This document shows, piece after piece, positions 17,210 through 26,721 of a stretch of DNA of 64,000 nt. The stretch lies in contig JAABQK010000014.1 in the NCBI GenBank assembly GCA_011391495.1, positions 16,114 to 80,113 on the forward strand, read 5' to 3'. Position 1 is the first letter of the stretch. Each line of letters starts with the position of its first letter. Under the pieces are notes generated by a model. That model was not told the origin of the DNA and made no database searches. It saw only the letters and a list, made by a program, of their open reading frames with translations. A program made the position numbers and the translations under genes. Source of the stretch: Hydrogenophaga sp. Lineage in GTDB: Bacteria; Pseudomonadota; Gammaproteobacteria; Burkholderiales; Burkholderiaceae_C.

Positions 17210-19078
17210 TCAGATCTCTATCTTCGAACCGAGCTCGATCACGGCGTTGCTCGGCAGGTTCAGGAACTCGGCCGCTGCACCGGCGTTGTGGTGCATCTGG
17301 GCGAACAGCTTTTCGCGCCACAGCGCCATGCCGTCGCCCAGTGTGGGCACCACCAGGTCGCGCGAGAGGAAATAGCTGGTGGACATGGGTTCCAGCTCGC
17401 AGCCACGCCCGCTCATCAACTGCAGCGCCTTGGGCACATCGGGGTCGTTCTTGAAACCGTAGTGGATCAACACCTGCCAGCAGTCGTGGCCCAGCGGCTC
17501 CACTTCAAGCCGTTTGTCGAGCCCGATCCAGGGCACTTCGTGGTTGCGCACGGTGACGAACAGGTTCTGCTGGTGCAGCACCTTGTTGTGCTTGAGGTTG
17601 TGCAGCAGCGCGTTGGGTACGGTGCCGGTGTCGGGCGTCAGGAACACCGCCGTGCCCTCCACGCGCGCTGGCGGAACCATGAACACCGCATCCAGAAAAC
17701 TGTCGAGGTCCAGGGCATCTGCCTGCTGTTTCTCGGCCATCAGGGCGCGCCCCTGTTTCCAGGTCATCATGAGTGCAAACACGACGCCACCGATCATCAG
17801 CGGGAACCAGCCTCCGGCGAACAGCTTGAGCAGGTTGGAGCTGAAGAAGGCCAGATCGACCACAAAAAACCAGCCGGTGGCGGCGATGCACAGCCACAGC
17901 GGGTATTTCCAGCCGTAGCGGATGACGAAGAAGGTCAGCACGGTGGTGATCAGCATGTCCAGCGTGACGGCGATGCCGTAGGCCGCGGCCAGGTTGGAGG
18001 ACGACCTGAACATCACCACCGCCAGCACGATGGCCGCGAACAGGCCCCAGTTGACGATCGGAATGTAGATCTGGCCGGTGTCGCGCACGCTGGTGTGCAG
18101 CAGGTTCAGGCGCGGCAGGTAGCCGAGCTGGATCGCCTGCTTGGTCACACTGAAGGCGCCGGTGATCAGGGCCTGCGAGGCGATCACCGTGGCCATGGTG
18201 GCCAGGCCCACCAGCGGCAGCAGGGCCCAGTCGGGGGCCATGTTGAAGAAGGGGTTCTTCACCGCCTCGGGGTCGGCCAGCAGCAGCGCACCCTGGCCAA
18301 AATAATTCAGCGTCAAGCAGGGCATGACGATGGCGAACCAGGCCAGGCGGATGGGCTTCTTGCCGAAGTGGCCCAGGTCGGCGTAGAGCGCCTCGCCGCC
18401 GGTCACACACAGAACCACCGCGCCGAGGATGATGAAGGTGGTGCCCGGTTGCTGCCACATGAAGCGCAGCGCGTGGTGCGGGCTCAGTGCGGCCAGGATT
18501 TCGGGATGGCCCACGATGTGCGAAACACCCAGCACCGCGATCGACAGGAACCACAACACGGTGATCGGACCGAAGAACCTGCCGATGCCGCCGGTGCCGC
18601 GCTTCTGCACGAAGAACAGACCGAACAGCACCACCAGCGTGATCGGCACCACGTACTGCTTGAACGCCGGCGAGACCACCTCCAGGCCCTCCACCGCCGA
18701 CAGCACCGAGATGGCCGGGGTGATGACGCCGTCACCGTAGAACAGCGAGGTGCCGAAGATGCCGATGCCGAGCAACCACTGGCGCAGCTCGGGCTTGTCT
18801 TTCACCGCCTGCGATGCCAGCGCCAGCATGGCGATCAGGCCCCCCTCGCCCGCGTTGTCGGCGCGCAGCACGAGCACCACGTATTTCAGCGAGACGATGA
18901 CCGTCAGCGTCCAGAAGACGATGGACAGGACACCATAGACGTTGTCGTGGGTGAAGGGGACATGGCCGGATCCGAAGATCTCTTTGATGGCGTACAGCAC
19001 GCTGGTGCCGATATCGCCATACACCACACCGATGGCGCCCAGGGTGAGCGCGGCAAGCGAGGATTTGCTGCTGGACAC
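17210..19078 (-). CDS. kup: Kup-type potassium uptake transporter
   Basis: This 622-residue KUP/HAK transporter brings potassium into the cell in symport with protons. It opens with the hallmark [23 protein letters not shown] and continues through about 12 membrane segments ([35 protein letters not shown]-like NPFFNMAP). A soluble C-terminal domain of about 180 residues follows (from roughly 440). It uses a GTG start at 19078. It sits between gshA and gshB on the same strand, an unusual placement. Confidence 0.96.
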   Translation of the reverse strand: MSSSKSSLAALTLGAIGVVYGDIGTSVLYAIKEIFGSGHVPFTHDNVYGVLSIVFWTLTVIVSLKYVVLVLRADNAGEGGLIAMLALASQAVKDKPELRQWLLGIGIFGTSLFYGDGVITPAISVLSAVEGLEVVSPAFKQYVVPITLVVLFGLFFVQKRGTGGIGRFFGPITVLWFLSIAVLGVSHIVGHPEILAALSPHHALRFMWQQPGTTFIILGAVVLCVTGGEALYADLGHFGKKPIRLAWFAIVMPCLTLNYFGQGALLLADPEAVKNPFFNMAPDWALLPLVGLATMATVIASQALITGAFSVTKQAIQLGYLPRLNLLHTSVRDTGQIYIPIVNWGLFAAIVLAVVMFRSSSNLAAAYGIAVTLDMLITTVLTFFVIRYGWKYPLWLCIAATGWFFVVDLAFFSSNLLKLFAGGWFPLMIGGVVFALMMTWKQGRALMAEKQQADALDLDSFLDAVFMVPPARVEGTAVFLTPDTGTVPNALLHNLKHNKVLHQQNLFVTVRNHEVPWIGLDKRLEVEPLGHDCWQVLIHYGFKNDPDVPKALQLMSGRGCELEPMSTSYFLSRDLVVPTLGDGMALWREKLFAQMHHNAGAAAEFLNLPSNAVIELGSKIEI

Positions 19079-19240
19079 AAATCAACCCGGGTCTTGTGTG
19101 CCCGGGATCCGTTGTCTGGAAGACCGCGATTCTGCGCCTGCGGTCTGCGCCCCGCCAGTGGGGCGCAGCGCCTAAACACGACAGACCGCTGGAATGTTGC
19201 GGCGCAACAACTTCATCCGCAAGCAGGGACTCCACCCGGA

Positions 19241-19314
19241 ACACCACGGAACCGGTTACGCCGAGCCGCAGATGTTGCCCCCTGGGGGGTCACGGCCGAA
19301 AGCCGGGCGGGGGC
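19241..19314 (-). repeat. Dispersed post-stop hairpin repeat, copy C
   Basis: It starts at the base after the gshA stop (TAA, 19315-19317) and runs in sense orientation. The CCCCC/GGGGG hairpin is present as CCCCCCAGGGGG; the second arm is degenerate, retaining CGGTTCCG. Confidence 0.65.
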
Positions 19315-20607
19315 TTACTCGTAAACCTCTGCGTCGGGGTCGGTGGCTTCCAGCTCGTAGCTCGCCGCCAGCATCGCCAGGCGGCCGATGACGCCGTACA
19401 TGTAGAAGCGGTTGGGCAGGCTGGCGCCGGGCTTCACGCCCGGCTGTGGCAGCTGGGCACTCTGCTCGAAGGCCAGCGGCACGTAGCTGGAGCCCGGTGC
19501 GCTCAGGTTTTCGTCGGCAGCACGTTCGGCATGCACCCGGTAAAAGCCGCCCACCACATAGCGGTCCATCATGTACACCACCGGTTCGGCGACCGCCGCG
19601 TTGATGCGCTCGTGGGTCAGCACGCCCTCCTGGAGGATGACTTCGCTGACCGGCATCCCGCCCTGCACCGTGGCCATGCGTTCGCGCGCCTTCGGGCTGA
19701 GGGCATCGATGTCCTTGGCATCGCGCACCGTCATGATGCCCATGCCACCCGTGCCGTTGTCGGCCTTGATGACGACAAACGGCTTTTCGTTGATGCCGTA
19801 TTCCTTGTACTTGCGCCGGATCTTACCCAGCAGCGCGTCGGTGTTGCTGCGCAGGCATTCGAGCCCGTTCTCCTCGGCAAAGTTGACCTCGCCACACTGG
19901 TTGAACAGCGGGTTGATCAGCCAGTGGTCCATGCCCAGCAGCTTGCCGAAGCGCTTGGCCACTTCCTCGTAGGCCTTGAAGTGGTGGCTCTTGCGGCGCG
20001 TGGCCCAGCCCGCGTGCAGGGGCGGCAGCAGGTACTGCTCGTGCAGGTCTTCCAGGATGCCGGGCACGCCGGCGCTCAGGTCGTTGTTGAGCAGGATGGT
20101 GCAGGGGTCGAAATGTTTCAGGCCCAGGCGGCGCTTGCTGCGGATCAGCGGCTCCAGCGTGACCGACTCGCCACCGGGCAATTCGATGGTGGTGGGCGCC
20201 TTGATGTCGTTGGAGAGCGAGCCCAGCCGCACATTGAGACCGGCCTGGAAAAAGATGCGCTGCAGCTGCGCGAGGTTGCTCAGGTAGAAGATGTCGGTGC
20301 TGCTCTCCGGCACCAGCAGCAGGTTCTTGGCCTCGGGGCAGATCTTCTCGATCGCCGCCATGGCAGCCTGCACCGCCAGCGGCATCATCTCGGGCGTGAG
20401 GTGGTTCCAGCCGCCGGGGAACAGGTTGGTGTCGACCGGCGCGAGCTTGAAGCCGGCGTTGCGCACGTCCACCGAGCTGTAGAACGGCGGCGTGTGCTCC
20501 ATCCACTCGAGCCGGAACCAGCGCTCGATCACCGGCGTGGATTCAAGGATGCGCTGTTCCAGTTCGTTGATGGGGCCGGTCAGGGCGGTGACGAGGTGGG
20601 GGACCAT
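19315..20607 (-). CDS. gshA: Glutamate-cysteine ligase (proteobacterial GshA type)
   Basis: This 430-residue enzyme catalyses the first step of glutathione synthesis, making gamma-glutamylcysteine. It is the type found in beta-proteobacteria and not the E. coli type. Recognisable parts are SVDVRNAGFKLAPVDTN, FPGGWNHL, the DPCTILLNNDLSAG block, WATRRKSHHF, the VVIKADNGTGGMGIM nucleotide loop and YMMDRYVVGGFYR. The ATG at 20607 (MVPHLV) is chosen because the 28 upstream codons look unlike the family. Repeat copy C follows its stop. It is the likely first gene of the glutathione/kup series. Confidence 0.95.
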   Translation of the reverse strand: MVPHLVTALTGPINELEQRILESTPVIERWFRLEWMEHTPPFYSSVDVRNAGFKLAPVDTNLFPGGWNHLTPEMMPLAVQAAMAAIEKICPEAKNLLLVPESSTDIFYLSNLAQLQRIFFQAGLNVRLGSLSNDIKAPTTIELPGGESVTLEPLIRSKRRLGLKHFDPCTILLNNDLSAGVPGILEDLHEQYLLPPLHAGWATRRKSHHFKAYEEVAKRFGKLLGMDHWLINPLFNQCGEVNFAEENGLECLRSNTDALLGKIRRKYKEYGINEKPFVVIKADNGTGGMGIMTVRDAKDIDALSPKARERMATVQGGMPVSEVILQEGVLTHERINAAVAEPVVYMMDRYVVGGFYRVHAERAADENLSAPGSSYVPLAFEQSAQLPQPGVKPGASLPNRFYMYGVIGRLAMLAASYELEATDPDAEVYE

Positions 20608-20715
20608 AGGTGCGTATCCGGTGAAGGTGGGTCGCCCATCATAAAAGCGGGCCGCGACAAATCGGTATGGGGATGATTCGCCGGACTGCAAGCCCGCCGG
20701 CTGAGCGGTTCGCGC

Positions 20716-21996
20716 TCACTGCCGCACTTCGCCCTCGCCCAGCACCACGTATTTGAGCGAGGTCAGGCCCTCCACCCCCACCGGACCGCGGGCGTGGAAC
20801 TTGTCGGTGCTGATGCCGATTTCAGCGCCCAGTCCGTACTCGAAACCGTCCGCGAAGCGGGTGCTCGCATTCACCATGACACTGGCCGAATCCACCTCGC
20901 GCAGGAAGCGCTGGGCGTGCCTGTGGTCTGTCGTGAGGATGGCATCGGTGTGGTGGCTGGAGTATCTGTTGATGTGGGCGATGGCCTCGTCCAGCCCGTC
21001 CACCACCTTGATGCTGATGACCGGCGCCAGGTACTCCTCGCTCCAGTCCTGCTCGCTGGCGGCCGCCACATGCGCGCCCGGCACGGCGGCCAGGATGGTC
21101 CGGGCCTCCGGGCAGCAGCGCATCTCCACCCCCTTGGCCGCGTAGATCACACCGATCTCCCGCAGGAAACCCGCCGCCACGCCGCGCGCCACCAGCAGGC
21201 TTTCGGTCGCGTTGCAGGGGCTGTATTTCTGCGTCTTGGCGTTGTCGGCCACCTTCACCGCCATGGCGATGTCACAGGGGTCGTCCACGTAGGTGTGGCA
21301 GTTGCCGTCCAGGTGCTTGATGACCGGCACCTTGGCCTCGGCGCTGATGCGCTCGATCAGACCCTTGCCGCCGCGCGGGATGATCACGTCCACGTACTGC
21401 GGCATGGTGATGAGCTGGCCCACGGCGGCGCGGTCGGTGGTGGGCACGAGCTGCACCGCGTCGGTCGGCAGGCCGGCGGCGGCCAGCGCCTGCTGCACCA
21501 GTGCGGCCAGGGCGCGGTTGGAATCGATGGCTTCGGAGCCGCCGCGCAGGATGCAGGCGTTGCCGCTCTTGATGGACAGGGAGGCGGCCTCGATGGTCAC
21601 GTTCGGGCGGCTCTCATAGATCATGCCGAACACGCCGATCGGCACCCGCATCTGGCCGACGCGGATGCCGCTGGGCATCTGTTTCAGACCCGAGATTTCA
21701 CCAATGATGTCGGGCATGGCGGCGAGCTGCTCACAACCCTCTGCGCAGGTTTCGATGACCTTGGGCGTGAGCTTCAGGCGGTCCACCATCGGTTCGGCCA
21801 GGCCGGCGGCACGCGCGCGCTCCAGATCCCTGGCGTTTTCGGTCTGCAGGGCATCCACGTTGGCACGCAGCAGGGCGGCCAGGCCGCGCAAGGCCTTGAG
21901 CTTGGTCGCCGCACTGGCCTTGGCCATCAGCGCCGAGGCTGCCTTGGCCTGGGAGCCCAGGGTGTTCATGAGTTCGGTGGTGTTGGTCGCGTTCAT
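20716..21996 (-). CDS. proA: Gamma-glutamyl phosphate reductase
   Basis: This 426-residue enzyme reduces gamma-glutamyl phosphate to glutamate semialdehyde with NADPH in proline synthesis. Motifs include [37 protein letters not shown], the catalytic Cys261 in [10 protein letters not shown], and [23 protein letters not shown]. No proB is adjacent. In relatives proA commonly follows leuS-lptE-holA; here holA is about 8 kb away, separated by an ABC transporter/aldehyde dehydrogenase island. A second in-frame ATG lies 27 bases downstream (21969) and could also be used. Confidence 0.96.
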   Translation of the reverse strand: MNATNTTELMNTLGSQAKAASALMAKASAATKLKALRGLAALLRANVDALQTENARDLERARAAGLAEPMVDRLKLTPKVIETCAEGCEQLAAMPDIIGEISGLKQMPSGIRVGQMRVPIGVFGMIYESRPNVTIEAASLSIKSGNACILRGGSEAIDSNRALAALVQQALAAAGLPTDAVQLVPTTDRAAVGQLITMPQYVDVIIPRGGKGLIERISAEAKVPVIKHLDGNCHTYVDDPCDIAMAVKVADNAKTQKYSPCNATESLLVARGVAAGFLREIGVIYAAKGVEMRCCPEARTILAAVPGAHVAAASEQDWSEEYLAPVISIKVVDGLDEAIAHINRYSSHHTDAILTTDHRHAQRFLREVDSASVMVNASTRFADGFEYGLGAEIGISTDKFHARGPVGVEGLTSLKYVVLGEGEVRQ

Positions 21997-22149
21997 GAGC
22001 GCGATTTTCTCACCGATGACCCTTTCGCACGATTTTCCACTGGCGAGAGTGGGTGCGAACCGCCCTTGGACCCCGGCCTCAGGTGGACGGGTTCCGTCGG
22101 CGGCACAATCCCATCCTGTTCCCGCCACCTCCAGCCGAAAGGACCCCTG

Positions 22150-22530
22150 ATGAAAACCGCCCTTGACCTCGTCGCGGCCGCCAAGGCACGCGTGACCGAA
22201 ATCCCGCTGGCCGACGCTGAAGCCGCCATCCGTGACGCCGATGTGCTGCTCGACGTGCGCGAAGGCGACGAATTTGCTGCGGGCCACCTGCCCGGCGCCA
22301 TCCACGCCTCGCGCGGCATGCTCGAATTCAAGCTCAGCAGCACTCCCGCGCTCACGGCGCGCGATCTCAAGGTGGTGCTCTACTGCAAGACCAGCGGCCG
22401 CGCCGCACTGGCGGCGGCCGCCATGCAGGACATGGGCTATCTCAACGTCCAGTCGATCGCCGGCGGCTTCGACGGCTGGGTGGCCGCTGGCAAATCCGTG
22501 GTGAAACCCGAACTGCCATCCTTCGGCTGA
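22150..22530 (+). CDS. Rhodanese-like sulfurtransferase
   Basis: This 126-residue single rhodanese domain has the conserved [18 protein letters not shown] segment and an active-site loop CKTSGR with Cys79, the persulfide-carrying residue. The six-residue loop fits sulfur transfer, not phosphatase activity. Divergent from proA by 153 bases and convergent with the aldehyde dehydrogenase. A palindromic terminator follows. The sulfur donor and acceptor are unknown. The start is supported by the N-terminal helix of the domain beginning within the first 15 residues. Confidence 0.92.
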   Translation: MKTALDLVAAAKARVTEIPLADAEAAIRDADVLLDVREGDEFAAGHLPGAIHASRGMLEFKLSSTPALTARDLKVVLYCKTSGRAALAAAAMQDMGYLNVQSIAGGFDGWVAAGKSVVKPELPSFG

Positions 22531-22538
22531 GCCACCGT

Positions 22539-22563
22539 CCGGCCAGCTGGCCGGGCCGTTTTA
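22539..22563. terminator. Bidirectional terminator candidate between rhodanese and aldehyde dehydrogenase
   Basis: A perfect 16-base palindrome (CCGGCCAGCTGGCCGG, 22539-22554) is followed on the plus strand by GCCGTTTTA. It lies exactly between two convergent stops (22530 and 22574). Confidence 0.6.
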
Positions 22564-22573
22564 CCGGACCACG

Positions 22574-24028
22574 TCAGAACGGGTAGTGCCGCGGCGTGGT
22601 CTGCACCGTGATCCAGCGCAGTTCGGTGAACTCGGCAATGCCGGCCTTGCCACCGAAGCGGCCGATGCCACTGCCCTTGACGCCGCCAAACGGCATCTGG
22701 GCCTCGTCGTGCACCGTGGGGCCGTTGACGTGGCAGATGCCCGAGTCGATCTTGCGCGCCACGTTGAAGGCGCGTGCGATGTCGCGGCCAAACACGGCGG
22801 CACTCAGGCCGTACTCGTTGTCGTTCGCGCAGGCAATGGCTTCCTCCGTGTTCTTCACGCGCACGATGCACTTGACCGGGCCGAAGGTCTCTTCTCGGTA
22901 GATGCGCATCTCGGGCGTCACGTGGTCGAGCACGGTGGCGGGCATGAGCGTGTTCTCCGACTTGCCACCGCACACGAGCTTGGCTCCCTTGGCGAGCGCA
23001 TCGTCGATCAGCGCGTTGCAGTGGTGCACCGTGCCCATGCCGATCACCGAGCCCAGCACCACCGGCTCGGGTTTTCGCGGGTCGCCCAGCGGCAGCATCC
23101 GGGCCTTGTCGGTGAACTTCTTCACGAACTCGTCGGCGATCTTCTGGTCGACGATGATGCGTTCGGTGCTCATGCAGATCTGGCCGCTGTTGGCAAAGCA
23201 GCCGAAGGCGGCGCCGTTCACGGCATCTTCGATGTCGGCGTCGTCGAGCACCACCATCGGCGCCTTGCCGCCGAGCTCCAGCACCACCGGCTTGAGGTAT
23301 TTGGCGCAGGTGGCGGCGATGATCTTGCCGACCTTGGTCGAGCCGGTGAAGTTGACGCGCCGCACCGCCGGGTGCGCCACCATCGCTTCCACCACCGCAC
23401 CGGCATCGGCCGGGGCGTTGGTGATGTAGTTCACCACGCCGGGCGGGAAGCCTGCGTCTTCGAACGCCTCGACGATCAGGGCGTGGGTGCGCGGGCAGTT
23501 CTCGCTGCCCTTGAGGATCACGGTGTTGCCGCAGGCCAGCGGCGTGGCGATGGCGCGCACGCCCAGGATGATGGGCGCGTTCCAGGGCGCGATACCCAGC
23601 ACGACGCCCGCCGGCTGGCGCACGCCCATGGCCAGCGAGCCGGGCACGTCGGACGGGATCACCTCACCCGCGACCTGCGTGGTGAGCGACGCGGCCTCGC
23701 GGATCATGCCGGCGGCCAGCATCACGTTGAAGCCGGCCCACATGCCGGTGGCACCGGTCTCGGCCGGTACCGCCTCGACGAACTGGGGCGTCTTGGCCTC
23801 CAGCGCGTCGGCTGCCTTGAGCAGCAGCATGCGGCGCTCGCTCGGACCGGTCTCGCTCCATTTCTTGAACGCCTCGGCGGCGGCCTCGACGGCCATCACC
23901 GCGTCGGCCGGGGAGGCGGCGGGCGCACGGGTGGCCACGCTGCCGTCCAGCGGGTTGCGGCGCTCGAAGGTGGCGCCTTTCTCGGCCGTCACCTTGAGGC
24001 CATTGATGAGCATGGACAGATCGGACAT
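22574..24028 (-). CDS. Aldehyde dehydrogenase (salicylaldehyde/vanillin dehydrogenase-like)
   Basis: This 484-residue NAD(P)-dependent aldehyde dehydrogenase oxidises an aldehyde to its acid. Family marks are APWNAPIILGVRAI, NFTGSTKVGKII, the general base Glu251 in LELGGKAP, the nucleophile Cys285 in FANSGQICMSTERI, and EETFGPVKCIV. Overall sequence style resembles aromatic aldehyde dehydrogenases. It follows livF by 55 bases as the last gene of the ABC importer operon, implying that the imported compound or its product yields the aldehyde. The divergent AraC-type regulator resembles FeaR, which controls an aldehyde dehydrogenase in E. coli. The aromatic assignment is an inference. Confidence 0.9.
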   Translation of the reverse strand: MSDLSMLINGLKVTAEKGATFERRNPLDGSVATRAPAASPADAVMAVEAAAEAFKKWSETGPSERRMLLLKAADALEAKTPQFVEAVPAETGATGMWAGFNVMLAAGMIREAASLTTQVAGEVIPSDVPGSLAMGVRQPAGVVLGIAPWNAPIILGVRAIATPLACGNTVILKGSENCPRTHALIVEAFEDAGFPPGVVNYITNAPADAGAVVEAMVAHPAVRRVNFTGSTKVGKIIAATCAKYLKPVVLELGGKAPMVVLDDADIEDAVNGAAFGCFANSGQICMSTERIIVDQKIADEFVKKFTDKARMLPLGDPRKPEPVVLGSVIGMGTVHHCNALIDDALAKGAKLVCGGKSENTLMPATVLDHVTPEMRIYREETFGPVKCIVRVKNTEEAIACANDNEYGLSAAVFGRDIARAFNVARKIDSGICHVNGPTVHDEAQMPFGGVKGSGIGRFGGKAGIAEFTELRWITVQTTPRHYPF

Positions 24029-24083
24029 GGGGGTACTCCTTGGGTCAGTGAAGGGGGGATAGGGGAGGTTGGTTCGCCAGGTC

Positions 24084-24899
24084 TCAGGCGGTCGGGGCGT
24101 TGGGCCGGCGATGGGCCGCACCGGCAGCGGTGGCCGCACCGTGTGCCACGGTACTGCTGGCACCCAGGTAGGCTTCGCGCACGACGCTGGAGCGCGCCAG
24201 CAGCCGGGCCGGACCGCTGGCCACCAGCGTGCCGCGCTCCAGCACGTAGCCCCGGTCGGCAACCGCCAGCGCTTTCTTCACGTTCTGCTCGACCATCAGC
24301 ACGGTGGTGCCGGCGTCGGCAATGCGCCGGACCATGCCCAGCAGCTCGTCCACCATCCTGGGCGCCAGTCCGAGCGAGGGCTCGTCGAGCATCAGCAGGC
24401 GCGGCGCGCTCATCATGGCGCGCGCCACAGCCACCATCTGCTGCTCGCCACCGCTCATGGTGCCGGCGAGCTGCTGGGCGCGTTCGCGCAGCTTGGGGAA
24501 GTCGGCAAAGGCCTGCTCCAGCCGGCGGGCGCGTTCGGCCTTGGGCGTGAGCCAGCCGCCCAGCTCGAGGTTCTCGGTCACCGTCATCTGCGGGAACAGC
24601 TGCCGGCCTTCGGCGACCAGGGCCATGCCGGCCTGCACGATCTCGTTCGTCTTCTCGGGCAGATCCCCGCCGTCGAGCGTGACCACACCCTGGCGGCGGA
24701 TCAGGCCGTTGAGCGCCTTGAGCAAGGTGGTCTTGCCGGCGCCGTTGGGGCCCAGCACCACCGTCAGGCCGGGGCGCACTTCCAGGTTCAGGTCGCGCAG
24801 CACCAGGAAGGCGCCGTAGCCAGCCGACAGGCCCTCAACCTTCAGGTGGGCGCGCTCGCTGCCACCGAGCACGAAGGGGGTGTCGCGGTACCACATCAT
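24084..24899 (-). CDS. livF: Branched-chain-type ABC transporter ATPase (LivF)
   Basis: This 271-residue ATP-binding subunit has a Walker A motif GPNGAGKT (50-57), a normal signature MSGGE (148-152) and a Walker B motif LLMLDE (168-173), with DEPSLGLAP typical of LivF. A proline/alanine-rich tail of about 25 residues extends beyond the usual end. It pairs with LivG to power import through LivHM. It overlaps LivG by four bases. Because its partner LivG has a degraded signature, this subunit's intact signature would carry the one complete ATP site. Confidence 0.94.
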   Translation of the reverse strand: MMWYRDTPFVLGGSERAHLKVEGLSAGYGAFLVLRDLNLEVRPGLTVVLGPNGAGKTTLLKALNGLIRRQGVVTLDGGDLPEKTNEIVQAGMALVAEGRQLFPQMTVTENLELGGWLTPKAERARRLEQAFADFPKLRERAQQLAGTMSGGEQQMVAVARAMMSAPRLLMLDEPSLGLAPRMVDELLGMVRRIADAGTTVLMVEQNVKKALAVADRGYVLERGTLVASGPARLLARSSVVREAYLGASSTVAHGAATAAGAAHRRPNAPTA

Positions 24900-25699
24900 G
24901 GGGGCGTTTCCTCCATCATTTCATCGCCCAGGTAGGCCTCGATCACCTCGGGGTTGCGCACCACCTCGGCGGGCGGGCCATCGGCGATCTTGCGGCCCTG
25001 GTGCAGCACGATCACGCGCTCCACATGGCGCAACAGCGTGGTCACGGCGTGTTCGATCCAGACCACGGTGAGGTCCAGCTCGTCGCGCAGGCGGCGGATC
25101 AGCTGCGCCATGTCTTCCACCTCGGACTCCGTCAGACCGGCAGCCACTTCGTCGAGCAGCAGCAGGCGCGGCCGCGTGGCCAGCGCCATGCCGATCTCCA
25201 GCAGGCGCTGCTGCGACGGCGTGATGGCGGCGGCGGGCAGCTCGGCCTGGGCGCCCAGACCGATCAGGTCCAGAATGCTGTCGGCCGTGCGCAGTGCCCA
25301 AGGCACCGAAGCCTCATCGCCCCAGAGCCAGTACTGGCGCGGCCGGCGGCCGGCGAACTTCAGGCCGAAGGCGATGTTGTCGCGCACCGGCATGTCGCCG
25401 AACACGCGTGGCGTCTGGAAGGTGCGCGCAATGCCCTGGGCCGCGAATCGGTGCGGTGCCTGCCCGCTCAGGTTGCGCCCGCTGGCGAGCAGGCGGCCGC
25501 TGGTGGGCTGGGTCACGCCGGAAATGGCGTTGAAAAAGGTGGTCTTGCCGGCACCGTTGGGCCCGATGATGCCCACCAGCTCACCGGCGGTGAAAACGGC
25601 GTCCACCGCATCCACCGCGGTGAGACCGCCGAAGCGCACCGTGATCTCGCGCGCATCCAGCAGCGGCACCCCGCCGCGCGGCAACGGTGCCTCAGACAT
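24896..25699 (-). CDS. livG: Branched-chain-type ABC transporter ATPase (LivG) with degenerate signature
   Basis: This 267-residue subunit has Walker A GPNGAGKT (46-53), Walker B RLLLLDE (178-184) and a typical N-terminus (LDAREITVRFGGLTAVD). The signature helix, normally LSGGQ or L(S/P)YGQ, reads ITPSQQ at 159-164, so the conserved glycine before Gln is missing. The usual DEPAAG after Walker B is DEVAAG. The rest of the protein is well preserved, so it is probably expressed and functional as a partner of LivF. It overlaps LivM by eight bases and LivF by four. Confidence 0.93.
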   Translation of the reverse strand: MSEAPLPRGGVPLLDAREITVRFGGLTAVDAVDAVFTAGELVGIIGPNGAGKTTFFNAISGVTQPTSGRLLASGRNLSGQAPHRFAAQGIARTFQTPRVFGDMPVRDNIAFGLKFAGRRPRQYWLWGDEASVPWALRTADSILDLIGLGAQAELPAAAITPSQQRLLEIGMALATRPRLLLLDEVAAGLTESEVEDMAQLIRRLRDELDLTVVWIEHAVTTLLRHVERVIVLHQGRKIADGPPAEVVRNPEVIEAYLGDEMMEETPP

Positions 25700-26717
25700 G
25701 GCGGCGCTCCCGCTGCTGTTTTTCGCGTTGCTTGAGACGCCGTGTCTCGCCGCTCAGATCGGCGCGGGTTTCCTGCCACCAGGCGCGGCTGGCACGCCAC
25801 CAGCCCCTGAAGGTGTCGGCGCGCAGCGAAGCCAGACCGCCCGGCAGATAGAGCACCGACAGGATGAGCAGCAGGCCGAGCGACATCATGTAGAGCTGTG
25901 GCACCTGCAGGCGCAGCGTCTCGGCCAGCACGCTGAAGACGATGGCGGCGATCAGCGGCCCCCACAGCGTCATGGCGCCACCGATCAGGGCGATCAGCAC
26001 GGTCTGGAAACCGATGAAGGGATTGAACACGGTGTGCGGGTCGATGTAGGTCCAGCGCACCGACATCGCCGCGCCCACCGCACCGGCCACCGCGGCGGTG
26101 AGCGCAAAGCCGGCGATCTTCACCAGCCGGGTGTTCACGCCCAGGGTCTGGGCGCGCTGCTCGTCCGCACCGATGCCCGTCATCGCCAGGCCAAAACGCG
26201 TGCGGCGCACCACGATGGACAGCGCGACGGACAGCACCGCCAGCGCCAGCATGGTGAGGTACACCGTGTCACGCTCGGGCACCACCATGAGGACGCGGCC
26301 CACCGTGCCGGTGACACTTTTCTCGAAGTAGCTGATGGCGTGACGGATCAGCTCGGTCATGCCGAAGGTGAGCACGGCGAAATAGGTGCCGCGCAGGTGC
26401 AGCACGGCCGCACCCATGACCACGGCCACCGCCGCCGCCACCAGGGCGCCGAGGGCGATCACCTGCACCCAGCTGAATTGCTCCAGCAGCAGGGCGCTGG
26501 TGTAGGCGCCGAGACCGAAGAAGGCCGAGGTGGCCAGCGACAGGTAACGCGTGCTGCCGCAAAACAGCGCCCAGCTGGACGAGAGTGCGATGTACATCAG
26601 ACAGGTGAGCGCCATCGAGACCACGAACTCGCTGCCCAGGCCCGGAAGGGCCAGCGCCCAGCCGGTGAGTCCGAACAGGACCAGCAGGTCGCGGATGAGG
26701 AATTGCCGGGAGTTCAT
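25692..26717 (-). CDS. livM: Branched-chain-type ABC transporter permease (LivM)
   Basis: This 341-residue inner-membrane permease has about nine to ten hydrophobic segments and the LivM landmarks YLSLATSAFFGLGAYTSALLL, LRGTYFAVLTFGMTELIR and FIGFQTVLIALIGGAMTLWGP. A highly basic C-terminal tail (about 35 residues rich in Arg/Lys/Gln) follows the last segment. The ATG at 26717 (MNSRQF) is used instead of the ATG 30 bases upstream, which would overlap livH. It forms the channel with LivH for the periplasmic ligand delivered by the 27723-28922 protein. Confidence 0.94.
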   Translation of the reverse strand: MNSRQFLIRDLLVLFGLTGWALALPGLGSEFVVSMALTCLMYIALSSSWALFCGSTRYLSLATSAFFGLGAYTSALLLEQFSWVQVIALGALVAAAVAVVMGAAVLHLRGTYFAVLTFGMTELIRHAISYFEKSVTGTVGRVLMVVPERDTVYLTMLALAVLSVALSIVVRRTRFGLAMTGIGADEQRAQTLGVNTRLVKIAGFALTAAVAGAVGAAMSVRWTYIDPHTVFNPFIGFQTVLIALIGGAMTLWGPLIAAIVFSVLAETLRLQVPQLYMMSLGLLLILSVLYLPGGLASLRADTFRGWWRASRAWWQETRADLSGETRRLKQREKQQRERRHV

Positions 26718-26721
26718 GGCG

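Noticed and set aside
17066..19324. A 752-residue plus-strand frame over kup
   Set aside because: It is a shadow of the kup coding frame with no domain-like sequence; kup itself has all family marks.
20716..21996. proB next to proA
   Set aside because: Neither neighbour is a glutamate 5-kinase: the flanking genes are gshA and a rhodanese.
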